Shown piece after piece: positions 17,522 through 26,716 of a DNA stretch of 64,000 nucleotides. The translations under genes were made by a program, and so were the position numbers. This DNA is from Vibrio litoralis DSM 17657 (lineage in GTDB: Bacteria; Pseudomonadota; Gammaproteobacteria; Enterobacterales; Vibrionaceae). The notes beneath the pieces were generated by a model. That model was given only the letters and a program-made list of their open reading frames with translations, was not told the origin of the DNA and searched no databases. Location of the stretch: contig NZ_AUFZ01000005.1 of NCBI RefSeq assembly GCF_000426765.1, positions 1-64,000 of the forward strand. Reading direction: 5' to 3'. Every line of letters begins with the position of its first letter. Within the stretch, counting starts at the first letter, position 1.

Positions 17522-19168
17522 GTGATCCAGTGGAATACACTTAATTTTCGTCGACGCTTATTGGTGATCATGACGGTATCTGGCTTATTTGAGCTTTTGG
17601 TACTGACTGCTGCAGGCTTTAGCTATATCAAACATACTCAGCAAAATGATTTAGCCCAAAAAGCCAAAGAAGTGTCGGCTTTTCTTTCTCGTTCTCCAGA
17701 AATCATTCAATTAATTCAAACTCGACAGGTAGGTGAACAGCAACAGAAACTACGAGATCTCACAAGGTTAATCGGCGCGGCTTATATTGTGGTGGGTGAT
17801 AAAAACAGCATTCGTCTTATTCACCCATACGACGATAGGCTCGGTAAACGCATGGTGGGTGGCGATAACCAAAAAGCGCTCGAGCAAGGTCTGAGTTATA
17901 TTTCTTATGCAAAAGGATCGCTTGGTCACGCTGTGCGCGGTAAATCAGCGGTACTTGATAATAGCGGCAACATCATCGGTATTGTTTCAGTTGGCTATTT
18001 ACTGGATAACTTACAAAACCGTATTGAGCCTTACCTTGCTTTCTTACTTATCACAGCACTACTGGTTTTAACGCTAAATATCACACTCGCCAACTATGCA
18101 TCAAGACGCTTTCAAAAAGCTATTTTAGGGTTTGAACCTGAAGAAATTGCCCGTTTGTATGTGGAATTAGATGTCACGCTGAGCACGATTAAAGAAGGGG
18201 TGCTGAGTATTGATGCTCAGGGGATTTTACGCTCTATCAACCGCAGTGCTTGCGATATTCTAAAACTGAACCGAGATGAAGTATTGAATAAGCCTTTTTC
18301 AGCGGTGATGCCAGACAGCGATTTAGAGCGTTTATTGGTACAGCCAAAATCGGATCATAATATTAATTTGTTTTTGAATGGTCAGCGGATTATTGCTAAC
18401 CGTAGTCCTATTTATATCGATGGGCAAGTGGTGGGTGCGGTATCGAGTTTCCGTCGCCGCGATGAAATTGCCGACCTGACAGAGAAGCTTTCGCAAACTC
18501 GTGAATATGCCGATCTACTTCGCTCTCAAACGCATGAACATCACAATAAGCTCAATACTATTAGTGGTTTATTACAACTGAACGAAATTGAAAAAGTACA
18601 GAATTTGATTGGTAGAGAAACCGAGCATTACCAGCAGCTTATTGAGTTTTTACGTCAAGCGATTGCCGACCCACTGATTGCGGGCTTGTTACTCGGTAAA
18701 ACCGAACGAGCAAGAGAACTGGGGATCCGCTTGCATATCGAAGAAGGCTGCCATTTAGAGGCATTACCAGTAGAAATTAATTCTGAAGATCTTGTTACTA
18801 TTCTAGGTAATTTGATTGATAACGCGTTTGATTCGGTACTTGAAGCGAAAGAGGCTAAACAGTGTAGTGAACCTGCAGTTGTGGTCTCCATTAGTGACTA
18901 TGGCACCGAAGTGATTTTGGAAGTTGAAGATAATGGCCTCGGTTTACCAAATAAATATAAGCCTGAAGAGTTATTTGAAAAAGGGATTTCAAGTAAAGCG
19001 AAAGCTAACCGCGGTGTCGGGTTGTATTTAGTGAATACCATTACCAAAACCTATCATGGTCAGTTCGATATTATAAATGGGCTGCAAGGTGGCGCGCGTG
19101 TGACGATTTATTTGCCCAAAGATCAGCATCTTTATCGTAATAGTATGGACTCAGGCGAGATTAAATAG
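17522..19168 (+). CDS. Sensor histidine kinase of the CitA/DcuS (DpiB) family
   Basis: This 548-aa kinase has TM1 at about 13-33, a periplasmic PDC/CitA-type sensor (about 36-172), TM2 at about 172-192, and a cytoplasmic PAS domain (about 212-320). The catalytic part follows: the phospho-acceptor His338 in SQTHEHHNKLNTISGLLQL, the N-box NLIDNAFDSV, and the G-boxes DNGLGLP and GVGLYLVN. Such kinases sense C4-dicarboxylates or citrate. It is followed after 9 nt by its response regulator. The convergent neighbours are tctCBA, so a tricarboxylate is the likely ligand. The GTG at 17522 is the chosen start. Confidence 0.92.
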   Translation: MIQWNTLNFRRRLLVIMTVSGLFELLVLTAAGFSYIKHTQQNDLAQKAKEVSAFLSRSPEIIQLIQTRQVGEQQQKLRDLTRLIGAAYIVVGDKNSIRLIHPYDDRLGKRMVGGDNQKALEQGLSYISYAKGSLGHAVRGKSAVLDNSGNIIGIVSVGYLLDNLQNRIEPYLAFLLITALLVLTLNITLANYASRRFQKAILGFEPEEIARLYVELDVTLSTIKEGVLSIDAQGILRSINRSACDILKLNRDEVLNKPFSAVMPDSDLERLLVQPKSDHNINLFLNGQRIIANRSPIYIDGQVVGAVSSFRRRDEIADLTEKLSQTREYADLLRSQTHEHHNKLNTISGLLQLNEIEKVQNLIGRETEHYQQLIEFLRQAIADPLIAGLLLGKTERARELGIRLHIEEGCHLEALPVEINSEDLVTILGNLIDNAFDSVLEAKEAKQCSEPAVVVSISDYGTEVILEVEDNGLGLPNKYKPEELFEKGISSKAKANRGVGLYLVNTITKTYHGQFDIINGLQGGARVTIYLPKDQHLYRNSMDSGEIK

Positions 19169-19177
19169 GAAGAAAAA

Positions 19178-19879
19178 ATGACTCAAGAAAGCATTCGAGT
19201 GTTGATCATTGAAGATGACATTGCCATTGCCGAAGTAAACCATAAATACCTGAGCCAAATCGATGGGTTTGAAGTTGTGGGTATTGCGACTAGTCAACAT
19301 GAAGCCGAGATTCAAGTCGATATTCTCAAACCTCAATTGGTATTGCTCGATGTGTATTTACCCGATGGTAATGGATTAGATATTTTGCGTTATTTACGTC
19401 AGCAGCAACATCAATGCGATGTTATTTTAATTACCGCTGCTCGTGATGTTGATACCTTGCAACAAGCAATGCGTGGTGGTGTGGTGGACTACTTATTGAA
19501 GCCAGTAATTTTTTCTCGCTTGGAGTCGGCTTTAAATAAATACAAACATCGATTAACGGGTTTTGAGCAAGCGTGTAGTCTAGATCAAGGATTAGTGGAT
19601 AAGATGTTTCAAACGCCTTCAGTTGATGGTGAAGGAAATCAGCATACATTGCGTCTACCAAAAGGTATTGATGGGGTGACGTTAGATAAAATCCGTTGTT
19701 TGTTTAAGCAAGAAACCGGTCAGTTAACCGCAGATGAAGCTGGAGAAAAAATCGGCGCGAGTCGAACTACTGCCCGTCGTTATTTGGAGTATTTGATCAC
19801 AACTGGCGAACTGGTAGCTGATCTAAGCTACGGTACGGTAGGTCGACCAGAGAGAAGCTATAAAAAAGTGGTTCGTTAA
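19178..19879 (+). CDS. Response regulator of the CitB/DpiA family
   Basis: The 233-aa protein has an N-terminal receiver domain with acidic Glu12-Asp13-Asp14, phospho-acceptor Asp58 in LVLLDVYLPDGNG, conserved Thr in LITAARD and Lys in LLKPVIF. A C-terminal helix-turn-helix follows (about 180-225: LTADEAGEKIGASRTTARRYLEYL). This is the layout of DpiA/CitB/DcuR regulators. AGGAAG precedes the ATG with 7 nt spacing. It most likely activates the neighbouring tctCBA operon in response to the upstream kinase. Confidence 0.92.
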   Translation: MTQESIRVLIIEDDIAIAEVNHKYLSQIDGFEVVGIATSQHEAEIQVDILKPQLVLLDVYLPDGNGLDILRYLRQQQHQCDVILITAARDVDTLQQAMRGGVVDYLLKPVIFSRLESALNKYKHRLTGFEQACSLDQGLVDKMFQTPSVDGEGNQHTLRLPKGIDGVTLDKIRCLFKQETGQLTADEAGEKIGASRTTARRYLEYLITTGELVADLSYGTVGRPERSYKKVVR

Positions 19880-19913
19880 GTTTAAGATAGGAATCCAATC
19901 AATTGAATAATAT

Positions 19914-19945
19914 AAAGCCACCAGTGATGGTGGCTTTGTTTTATC
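19914..19945. terminator. Bidirectional terminator between regulator and tctA
   Basis: AAAGCCACC (19914-19922) and GGTGGCTTT (19929-19937) form a 9-bp stem with a 6-nt loop, followed by GTTTTAT. It lies between convergent transcription units. Confidence 0.85.
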
Positions 19946-19997
19946 TATTTATTTATCTATCAACTCAACTCGTTATATCCGTTGATTATTGAGAGGC

Positions 19998-21527
19998 TTA
20001 ACTGGAAGACGCATCTACTTTGCGGCCTTTAAAATATTTCCATGCCATTGTGAGTAGTGGCGAGAAAAGAACCAGTACAGCGATAGAGGTAAAGGCCAGC
20101 GTAATTGGGCGTTCCCATAGGAAGTTCAATTGCCCGTCACTGATCATTAAAGCTCGTCGCAAGTTTTCTTCCATCATTCCCCCGAGTATAAACCCGAGTA
20201 GTAGTGGGGCGAGCGGGAAGTTAGCCAAACGTAATGCAATTGCGACCATGGCAATCATGACCATAATGTACACATCCATGGTATTAAACGAAACCAAATA
20301 CACGCCTGTGATTGAGAAGAACAAAATCATTGGCAGCAGTACAGTACGTGGCACCATTAGTAGCTTGGAAATATACGGGATCAGCGGCAAGTTCAAAATA
20401 ACTAACACGATATTGCCGAAGTACATTGAAATGATCACTGACCAAAAGATATCTGGGTTATCGACAAATAAGCGTGGGCCTGGTTGAATGCCATAAGAAA
20501 TTAAAGCACCAAGCATAATCGCAGTCGTGCCAGAGCCGGGAATGCCAAGCGTTAACAGTGGTACGAAGGAACCACTTGATGCGGCATTATTGGCGGACTC
20601 TGGTGCAACTAAACCACGAATGCTGCCTTTACCAAACTCTTCTTTTTTCTCTTTCGGGGCGAGATTACGCTCCATACCATAACTTAAAAACGCAGCAATG
20701 GTCGCGCCAGCACCAGGTAATACGCCAGTAAAGAAACCAAGAATCGAAGAACGAATCGAAACTGGAGCGGCTTCTTTAAATTCTTCTTTAGAGATCTTCA
20801 TGCTACCCAGTTCATTCATTTTTTGGCTTTCTTGCTGGCTAGTATCTTTTGAAGGTTTAAGGATCCCCATTAAGGTTTCACCTAGTGCAAAAGTTGCCAT
20901 CGCTAACAATAAGAAACTAAAGCCATCGATTAAGTCGGTTGAGCCAAAAGTGAAGCGTTCAACACCAATGCCTTTGTCGATACCCACGGTAGACAACATT
21001 AAACCGAAGATAGTCATCATCCAGGCTTTTATGACTTGTCCCTTACCAGCAAAGGCAGCAACCGCCGATAACCCCATTAACATTAATGCGAAATAATCGG
21101 ATGATTGAAAGCTAAGTGACACGGTAGCTAAAGCGGGAGCCGCAACCAGTAACATGATTGCTGATAAAGTACCGCCAGTAAAAGAAGAATAGGCGGCAAG
21201 CGCCAATGCTTTACCTGCTTGGCCTTTCTGCGCCATTGGGTAACCATCAAAAGCGGTTACAACCGTAGAAGAACAACCCGGTGCATTAATTAATATTGAA
21301 GAGGTCGATCCACCAAATACCGCCCCATAATAAACCCCTGCCATTAAAATTAGGCCAGAAGAAGGGTCTAATCCATAACTAATTGGTATCATTAGAGCAA
21401 TCGCTGAAATTGGCCCAAGCCCAGGTAACATGCCGATAAAGGTACCGACAAAGCAGCCCACGATAACCATGAAGATATTCATTGGCATAATGGCCGTGGA
21501 TAAACCGATCAAAATTCCATCTAACAT
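19998..21527 (-). CDS. tctA: Tripartite tricarboxylate transporter, large permease TctA
   Basis: The 509-aa inner-membrane protein has about 11-12 TM segments and the family's GMLPGLGPISAIALMIPISYGL and GGSTSSILINAPGCSSTVVTAFDGYPMAQKGQAGKALALAA repeats, mirrored in the second half by GVLPGAGATIAAFLSYGMER and LTLGIPGSGTTAIMLGALI. It forms the translocation pathway for citrate-like substrates with TctB, fed by TctC. It is the last gene of the reverse-strand order tctC-tctB-tctA, starting 10 nt after tctB. Confidence 0.95.
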   Translation of the reverse strand: MLDGILIGLSTAIMPMNIFMVIVGCFVGTFIGMLPGLGPISAIALMIPISYGLDPSSGLILMAGVYYGAVFGGSTSSILINAPGCSSTVVTAFDGYPMAQKGQAGKALALAAYSSFTGGTLSAIMLLVAAPALATVSLSFQSSDYFALMLMGLSAVAAFAGKGQVIKAWMMTIFGLMLSTVGIDKGIGVERFTFGSTDLIDGFSFLLLAMATFALGETLMGILKPSKDTSQQESQKMNELGSMKISKEEFKEAAPVSIRSSILGFFTGVLPGAGATIAAFLSYGMERNLAPKEKKEEFGKGSIRGLVAPESANNAASSGSFVPLLTLGIPGSGTTAIMLGALISYGIQPGPRLFVDNPDIFWSVIISMYFGNIVLVILNLPLIPYISKLLMVPRTVLLPMILFFSITGVYLVSFNTMDVYIMVMIAMVAIALRLANFPLAPLLLGFILGGMMEENLRRALMISDGQLNFLWERPITLAFTSIAVLVLFSPLLTMAWKYFKGRKVDASSS

Positions 21528-21537
21528 GATTTCTATC

Positions 21538-22008
21538 CTAGAAAAGGTTGAAGATGTACCCAGGCTCTAGATAAATATCTAATCCCTGAGTGAGTAATAA
21601 ATAAAACGCAAAAGCGAATGGGAACGACGCGCCAAATAAAATCGACTTTTTACGTTCACCGAGTAGATAAAAACCGCCAAGTAAGAAACCACCAGTGGCA
21701 AGGACAAAACCTAACCAAGTTAAGCCAAGCCCATAAAGAGCCATTAAAATTAGAAATGAAATGAGTAGCTTCCAATCAAAATGGCTAGCCAGTCCGCGTT
21801 TTTCATCGGGTTGTGCAGTGACAAGCAGTAATAGAGATAAAATCGAGCCGATTATTGCTAATGCAAAGGGTAAGGTTCGAGCGGTAAAGGGTTCATATTC
21901 ATCACCAGGAAAAAGCATAATTTCGGTTGTTTGATAGCCATAGCCTAAGCAAAACAAGAGAAATAATAGGGCGCTAATTCGGTCGGTCGAGATAAATTTG
22001 GAGAACAT
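21538..22008 (-). CDS. tctB: Tripartite tricarboxylate transporter, small membrane subunit TctB
   Basis: This 156-aa protein has four TM segments (about residues 11-27, 43-61, 77-103 in a closely spaced pair, 124-141), the topology of TctB. It has the typical LLLGGFYLLGERKK-like loop. It forms the permease complex with TctA. A 169-bp gap with an 8-bp inverted repeat separates it from tctC. Confidence 0.9.
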   Translation of the reverse strand: MFSKFISTDRISALLFLLFCLGYGYQTTEIMLFPGDEYEPFTARTLPFALAIIGSILSLLLLVTAQPDEKRGLASHFDWKLLISFLILMALYGLGLTWLGFVLATGGFLLGGFYLLGERKKSILFGASFPFAFAFYLLLTQGLDIYLEPGYIFNLF

Positions 22009-22040
22009 AACTCAGCTCCAATAGAGAAGGAAATAAGAAA

Positions 22041-22145
22041 GCCGCATTCAACCAGTTAACCATCTACATGAGTAGCGATGCACAATAGTCATCTGTTAGT
22101 TAACCAAAGTGTACAAAGGAGAACGTTATAAAAATCAAATGCGGC
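22041..22145 (-). promoter_or_regulatory. tctC-tctB intercistronic inverted repeat
   Basis: GCCGCATT (22041-22048) and AATGCGGC (22138-22145) are perfect inverted repeats about 90 nt apart in the gap between tctC and tctB. They could form the base of an RNA structure that stabilises the tctC message or reduces read-through, giving more binding protein than permease. Confidence 0.4.
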
Positions 22146-22177
22146 AAATTGTGATTGTGCCTAATATGGAGACAATA

Positions 22178-23146
22178 TTATTTTAAAAAGCCCAGTTCAC
22201 GCATCAGATCACCGATCTGCTTCTCCTGTTCTTCAAGAAAGGCGGTAAATTCAGGACCAGCTTTGTATTCATCAATCCAACCGTTACGGTCACGAACTTC
22301 TTGCCACTCTTTAGTTGAGTACATCTTGTTTAAAGCTACATTCCATTGCTCTACTTTTTCTTTGCTCACACCAGGAGAAGCAAAGAAACCGCGCCAGTTA
22401 GCAAATACAGTAGGGTTGCCCATTTCTTTGAGTGTTGGAATATCAGGCGCGGTATCTAGACGTTTAGGGGCTGTGATTGCAATAATTCGAACTTGGCCAC
22501 TTTTAGACAGTTCAAGTACTTCACCTAAACCCGTTGAAAGCATTTGGGTTTCACCGGAAAGTAGGGCTGCCATCGCTTTTCCACCTGCATCATAAGCAAT
22601 GTAGCGAACCTTGCGCGGATCTTGGTCTTCCCCTTTAAAGGCTGCCGCAGCAACAAGGTGATCCATACTACCGCGAGCAGATCCGCCAGCGATTTTTAAT
22701 GAACGCGGATCTTGCTTAAACAAATCTACTGCTTGCTCCCACGTCTTGATGTCAGAGTCAGAGGCAACCACAAAAGCAGCATAATCGGCAATGGTTTCAG
22801 CGACAGGAGTCAGATCTCGAAAAGATTGTGGGAAAATACCGGATAAAGAACGAACTACAATAGGTGTTGAGTTAACCATTAGAGTATCTTGTTGGCGATC
22901 GGCAGTTTCGATCATATGAGCAATTGCCTTACCGCCACCGCCACCAGATAAATTCTGATAAGAGACATTTTCAACTATGCCTGACTTTCGTAATGCGTCA
23001 CCCGTACTACGAGCCGTCATATCCCAGCCACCACCTGCGCCACCAGGAACAATAAAATGAATTTCTTTTATATCATTGGCAAATGCAGAGGTTGCAAATG
23101 CAGCGGATAGTAATGTAGCTGTAATTGAAGCGGTTAGCTTTTTCAT
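22178..23146 (-). CDS. tctC: Tricarboxylate-binding periplasmic protein TctC
   Basis: A signal peptide (MKKLTASITATLLSAAFATSA, cut near residue 23) precedes a 300-residue Bug/TctC-type solute receptor. The conserved VPGGAGGGWDMTARSTGDALRKSG segment is near 33-56 and the GGSARGSMDHLVAAAA segment near 155. Proteins of this family bind citrate and related acids in the periplasm and deliver them to TctAB. It is the first gene of the operon and diverges from vxrA; the shared promoter region is 23147-23480. Confidence 0.95.
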   Translation of the reverse strand: MKKLTASITATLLSAAFATSAFANDIKEIHFIVPGGAGGGWDMTARSTGDALRKSGIVENVSYQNLSGGGGGKAIAHMIETADRQQDTLMVNSTPIVVRSLSGIFPQSFRDLTPVAETIADYAAFVVASDSDIKTWEQAVDLFKQDPRSLKIAGGSARGSMDHLVAAAAFKGEDQDPRKVRYIAYDAGGKAMAALLSGETQMLSTGLGEVLELSKSGQVRIIAITAPKRLDTAPDIPTLKEMGNPTVFANWRGFFASPGVSKEKVEQWNVALNKMYSTKEWQEVRDRNGWIDEYKAGPEFTAFLEEQEKQIGDLMRELGFLK

Positions 23147-23480
23147 GTTTCACGTCCTTATGTTCTTATAGTTATCTATTTCTATAATTGACTACCCAGT
23201 AATGCCGGGTTATTCGATCACGTGAATGAATTTAGAAGCTAGAAACGAGTTTTCCTATAATGGAGACTTAAAAAGGATATTGTTACTTATGACCATTTTG
23301 TTCATAAAAATCACAGTACAGTCTTTTTACTGAGTAAGGTATGCTCAGCTTTGAGGTAACTTTTAACCAAAGGTTACATAAACGTTAATAATGACTTAAA
23401 AATGACATGACAACTGGTTAGAACTGTTTTTTTGTGTAGTATGATACGCTCAGATATTTGTCAGATAGGATGATTACCCT
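23147..23480. promoter_or_regulatory. Divergent promoter region tctC / vxrA
   Basis: This is 334 bp with no gene. TAGTATGAT near 23437-23445 is a plausible -10 element for vxrA. AACTTTTAACCAAAGGTTA near 23357 holds the small palindrome TAACCAAAGGTTA. The tct promoter, facing left, should respond to the CitAB-like system, but no box could be assigned. Confidence 0.5.
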
Positions 23481-24926
23481 TTGAAATTAACGCGATTTTT
23501 AATTTTGTCGATGACGGTGGTGGCAGGGGCAGCAAACGCCAATACGCTACCTGATCGTATCGAGCAATTTAAAAAATCGTTTGATAATAACCAGGCTACG
23601 GCTGTCTATGATTTACGGGTGATTCAAACGGACTTTCCTACCAGTTTATTATCACCAGATTCATTAATTCCTCAGACCGCAAAATATCCGCTGCAGGATA
23701 TGCAACGCTTGTACAAATTGGCGACGACATGTAAGGGGAAATACCCTTTAAGTCCTTTAGTGACAGAGCCTTTAGTTTTTTCTAGAGCCTTGTGTAATGG
23801 TACTAACTTACCGATTAAATGGTTTATTCGTTCTGGAATGATCCATCCTGGTGGCGGAACTTATGCCGCACGCTATGCAGAAGCTCATCCTGAACGATAT
23901 AAACAGTTATTGCCTTTTATGCATATTAAAGAAAGGCCAATTGCGGATGAGAATACTTTACTAGGTCGTTTACAAATAATGCCTTATGATTCGGTTTCTG
24001 CGTTGATTTCAGGATCAGAAAGCATTATCGCGGGAAATGAATTTTGGTTACGTAAAGGCATGCAATATTATGTCTTTGATCAAAAGGTGTTAAATACAAG
24101 GTTGCAAGAAGCAGAATTGATCGCGACACCTATTGGTCAAAGTGAACATTGTTACGTAAAAAGCGGCAATGTATGCTGGGACATGAAAAGTAACTCAGAT
24201 ACTTTATTTTACAGTATCTTAGCCTTAGGTATCGTTAATGTTATTCTAATTTGTGGGTGGGGTTATTCTCGTTGGCGAAATAAACGTAAAGAGCTGCGTA
24301 GTCGAATGCTGGTACTACAAATTTTAACTCATGAGCTTAGAACGCCTATTGCAAGTTTATCGCTTACCGTAGAAGGCTTTCGCCGTGAGTTCGAGCACTT
24401 ACCGGATACTGTATACGATGAGTTTCGCCGACTATGTGAAGATACCCGTCGATTAAGACAGTTGGCCGAAGCGAGTAAAGACTACTTGCAATCGGATACT
24501 CAAACACTTGCGACAGAGTGGATTCCATCACTTGATGAGTGGTTAGAATATCGCTATGCGCAAGGTGAATTTAACATTGCTATTGAATTAAATCAGGATC
24601 TAGCCGTCAAAGTTAACATCTATTGGCTAGGGACCTGTGTTGATAACTTAGTAAGAAACGCATGTAAATATGGTGTTGACCCTGTGGTATTAAAGGCAAC
24701 AACGTATTCAAATAAATTAGTTCTTGAGATAATTGACCAAGGACAGTTGACTAAAAAGGACTGGGCTAAACTACGTAAACCATTCGTGAGCAAAAGCGGA
24801 TTAGGCTTAGGATTAACTATCGTTGAGTCGATGGTTGCACGAATGGGTTGCTCTTTGAGCTTAAGTGGCCCGCCGACTACATTTAAATTGGAGATTCCCT
24901 GTGAAACAGACACTGCTACTCGTTGA
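23481..24926 (+). CDS. vxrA: Sensor histidine kinase VxrA (WigK) with DUF3404 periplasmic domain
   Basis: This 481-aa protein has a signal peptide (cut near NANT, residue 20) and a large periplasmic domain of the DUF3404 type (about 22-245), including FSRALCNGTNLPIKWFIRSGMIHPGGG. One TM follows (about 247-263), then a kinase core with phospho-acceptor His284 in LTHELRTPIASL and an ATPase part ending KSGLGLGLTIVESM. It matches VxrA/WigK of V. cholerae, which senses cell-wall damage and controls peptidoglycan synthesis, T6SS and biofilm. The response regulator gene overlaps its end by 26 nt. Confidence 0.92.
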   Translation: MKLTRFLILSMTVVAGAANANTLPDRIEQFKKSFDNNQATAVYDLRVIQTDFPTSLLSPDSLIPQTAKYPLQDMQRLYKLATTCKGKYPLSPLVTEPLVFSRALCNGTNLPIKWFIRSGMIHPGGGTYAARYAEAHPERYKQLLPFMHIKERPIADENTLLGRLQIMPYDSVSALISGSESIIAGNEFWLRKGMQYYVFDQKVLNTRLQEAELIATPIGQSEHCYVKSGNVCWDMKSNSDTLFYSILALGIVNVILICGWGYSRWRNKRKELRSRMLVLQILTHELRTPIASLSLTVEGFRREFEHLPDTVYDEFRRLCEDTRRLRQLAEASKDYLQSDTQTLATEWIPSLDEWLEYRYAQGEFNIAIELNQDLAVKVNIYWLGTCVDNLVRNACKYGVDPVVLKATTYSNKLVLEIIDQGQLTKKDWAKLRKPFVSKSGLGLGLTIVESMVARMGCSLSLSGPPTTFKLEIPCETDTATR

Positions 24927-25557
24927 AGATGATCGCAATCTTGCTGATGGCCTATTGGTCAGTCTAGAGCAAGCTGGTTATGAGTGTTTGCATGTTGAAC
25001 GTGCAGCCGATGTTGCATCCGTATGGGGTAAGGCAGACTTAGTGATTTTAGACCGTCAATTACCCGATGGTGATTCTGTTACCTTCCTAAATGATTGGAG
25101 AAATATTAAATCGGTACCCGTTATTTTGTTAACGGCGTTAGTTTCGGTTAAAGATAAAGTTTCAGGACTTGACGCTGGTGCAAATGATTACCTGACGAAA
25201 CCATTCGCTGAAGCGGAACTGTTTGCGCGAATTCGTGCGCAATTACGTTCACCAGATGCAGAGGAAGATGGCAATACTATTACTGTAGGTGACATTTTTA
25301 TCGATAAAACGACTCGTGATGTGAAATTTGGCGAGGAAATGATAGTGATGACTCGTACAGAGTTTGATCTGCTCGTTTTTCTGGCAAGTAATTTAGGTCG
25401 TGTGTTTACGCGAGATGAGCTTTTAGATCATGTATGGGGCTATAACCATTTTCCAACAACTCGTACCGTGGATACACATATTTTACAGCTACGCCAGAAG
25501 ATACCTAGTATCAAAATAGAAACTCTACGTGGTGTCGGCTACAAGATGAAAGCTTAA
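24901..25557 (+). CDS. vxrB: Response regulator VxrB (WigR), OmpR family
   Basis: Receiver domain (KQTLLLVEDDRNLADGL, phospho-acceptor Asp in LVILDRQLPDGDS, Lys in YLTKPFAEAEL) is followed by an OmpR-type winged helix (MTRTEFDLLVFLASNLGRVFTRDELLDHVWG...TVDTHILQLRQKI). The GTG at 24901 is chosen because it starts the canonical receiver N-terminus; a longer frame would add 12 unrelated residues. It overlaps vxrA, so the pair is translationally coupled. Confidence 0.92.
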   Translation: MKQTLLLVEDDRNLADGLLVSLEQAGYECLHVERAADVASVWGKADLVILDRQLPDGDSVTFLNDWRNIKSVPVILLTALVSVKDKVSGLDAGANDYLTKPFAEAELFARIRAQLRSPDAEEDGNTITVGDIFIDKTTRDVKFGEEMIVMTRTEFDLLVFLASNLGRVFTRDELLDHVWGYNHFPTTRTVDTHILQLRQKIPSIKIETLRGVGYKMKA

Positions 25558-25585
25558 TAGAATAGATAACTGAGAGCGAACCGTT

Positions 25586-26446
25586 TTGAAGTTAAAGTAC
25601 TCATTAATTACCCTGTCACTTTTTGCCGCTCCGATCTGGGCGGCAAATGACTGGTTTCTGGAGCAAACTTCGCTAACCAATGCTCATAAGTTTTTATTAG
25701 AAGGTCATCTTGAAGAAAGCTTTGATGCAATGATTCAAACTTGGCAACAAGAACCACAACAGCACATTGAAAGCCACCTTGATCAACTGTTATTAAAAGC
25801 ACTTGATAAAGATTGTGGCCGCTCTTTTGATAATTCAAAATTGCCAACGTGGTTGAATAAACTTGCTATCCAACGTCAAGTGATACAAAGCCCTGGACGC
25901 TTAAGTTATCGATTAGAAATTGATGCTCAAACGGATAGAGATCTCGAACAAATTCTTTTTGTTCAATGGCCGGAACAGGTATTGATGTCTAATGTTGATA
26001 CGCCCGAAAAAATTGATGATAAACATTGGCAATATCGCCAGCAGGCGGATTTAAATGCACAGTTAGATACCGGGTTATATAAAGTCAAAATCAAAACCAG
26101 CTTGGACGAAGAGTGGGAAAGTTGGATTTTACTTACTCACCCGAATAATAAACAGACAGTAAGATGGAGCTCCAAGGAATCTTGGGTGGTCGATAAAACT
26201 GCTTTACTGAATCGATATTGCCCACTACCGGTTATGGATGTTTCGCTTTATGGTGATGTGGATGGTGACTATACAGAGGTTTGGAATAAACAGTATGAAT
26301 CTGATTATCCGAACCAAGTTCCTGATACTAAGCTTCCGATCGACCGCTATTTACTCGGGGTCTCTATTACCCATAAACGCTGGCAAGGTGCGATAGCCAT
26401 TGAAGATAAGCAGGTTATAAATAAAGCTTTTGATATTACTGAATAA
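25586..26446 (+). CDS. vxrC: VxrC, DUF2861 periplasmic protein
   Basis: A signal peptide (MKLKYSLITLSLFAAPIWA, cut before ANDW) precedes a 265-residue exported protein with two cysteines near residues 77 and 212. It corresponds by position and character to VxrC, the DUF2861 protein encoded after vxrAB in V. cholerae, which has been tied to the same cell-envelope response; its biochemical role is unknown. It starts 28 nt after vxrB and is probably co-transcribed. Confidence 0.85.
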   Translation: MKLKYSLITLSLFAAPIWAANDWFLEQTSLTNAHKFLLEGHLEESFDAMIQTWQQEPQQHIESHLDQLLLKALDKDCGRSFDNSKLPTWLNKLAIQRQVIQSPGRLSYRLEIDAQTDRDLEQILFVQWPEQVLMSNVDTPEKIDDKHWQYRQQADLNAQLDTGLYKVKIKTSLDEEWESWILLTHPNNKQTVRWSSKESWVVDKTALLNRYCPLPVMDVSLYGDVDGDYTEVWNKQYESDYPNQVPDTKLPIDRYLLGVSITHKRWQGAIAIEDKQVINKAFDITE

Positions 26447-26480
26447 AGTAAAGCCCAACTTACTCTAAAAGAGAACTGAT

Positions 26481-26633
26481 ATGTTTGATGATTTACCAAC
26501 ACTTAGTCATGCTGAGCAACAAGCGGCAGTAGAAGAAATACAAAAGCTGATGGAGCAAGGGATAAGTACTGCTGAAGCAATTAGAATTGTCGCCCAGCGA
26601 ATCCGCAGTGAAAAAGCAAAAGAAAGCGAGTGA
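26481..26633 (+). CDS. yoaH: YoaH family (UPF0181) small protein, 50 aa
   Basis: The frame reads [20 protein letters not shown], then [22 protein letters not shown], a clear match to the UPF0181/YoaH pattern (hydrophobic LPxLxHxxQQxAVExIxxLMxxGxSxxxAI). GAGA lies before the ATG. It follows vxrC by 34 nt and, as in V. cholerae where a UPF0181 gene closes the vxr locus, is likely part of the operon. Function is unknown. Confidence 0.85.
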   Translation: MFDDLPTLSHAEQQAAVEEIQKLMEQGISTAEAIRIVAQRIRSEKAKESE

Positions 26634-26682
26634 TTCTTACAGACTATAATGCACTATAACTAAATAAGTGGATAAAAATATA

Positions 26683-26707
26683 AGAGGGCATTCATCGCCC
26701 TCTATTT
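26683..26707. terminator. Bidirectional terminator after the vxr operon
   Basis: AGAGGGC (26683-26689) and GCCCTCT (26697-26703) form a stem with a 7-nt loop, followed by ATTTCATT. The convergent 58-aa gene ends at 26717. Confidence 0.7.
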
Positions 26708-26716
26708 CATTACACA

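Noticed and set aside
24865..24900. Longer start for vxrB
   Set aside because: The receiver domain begins at GTG 24901 and the extra residues match no response regulator N-terminus.
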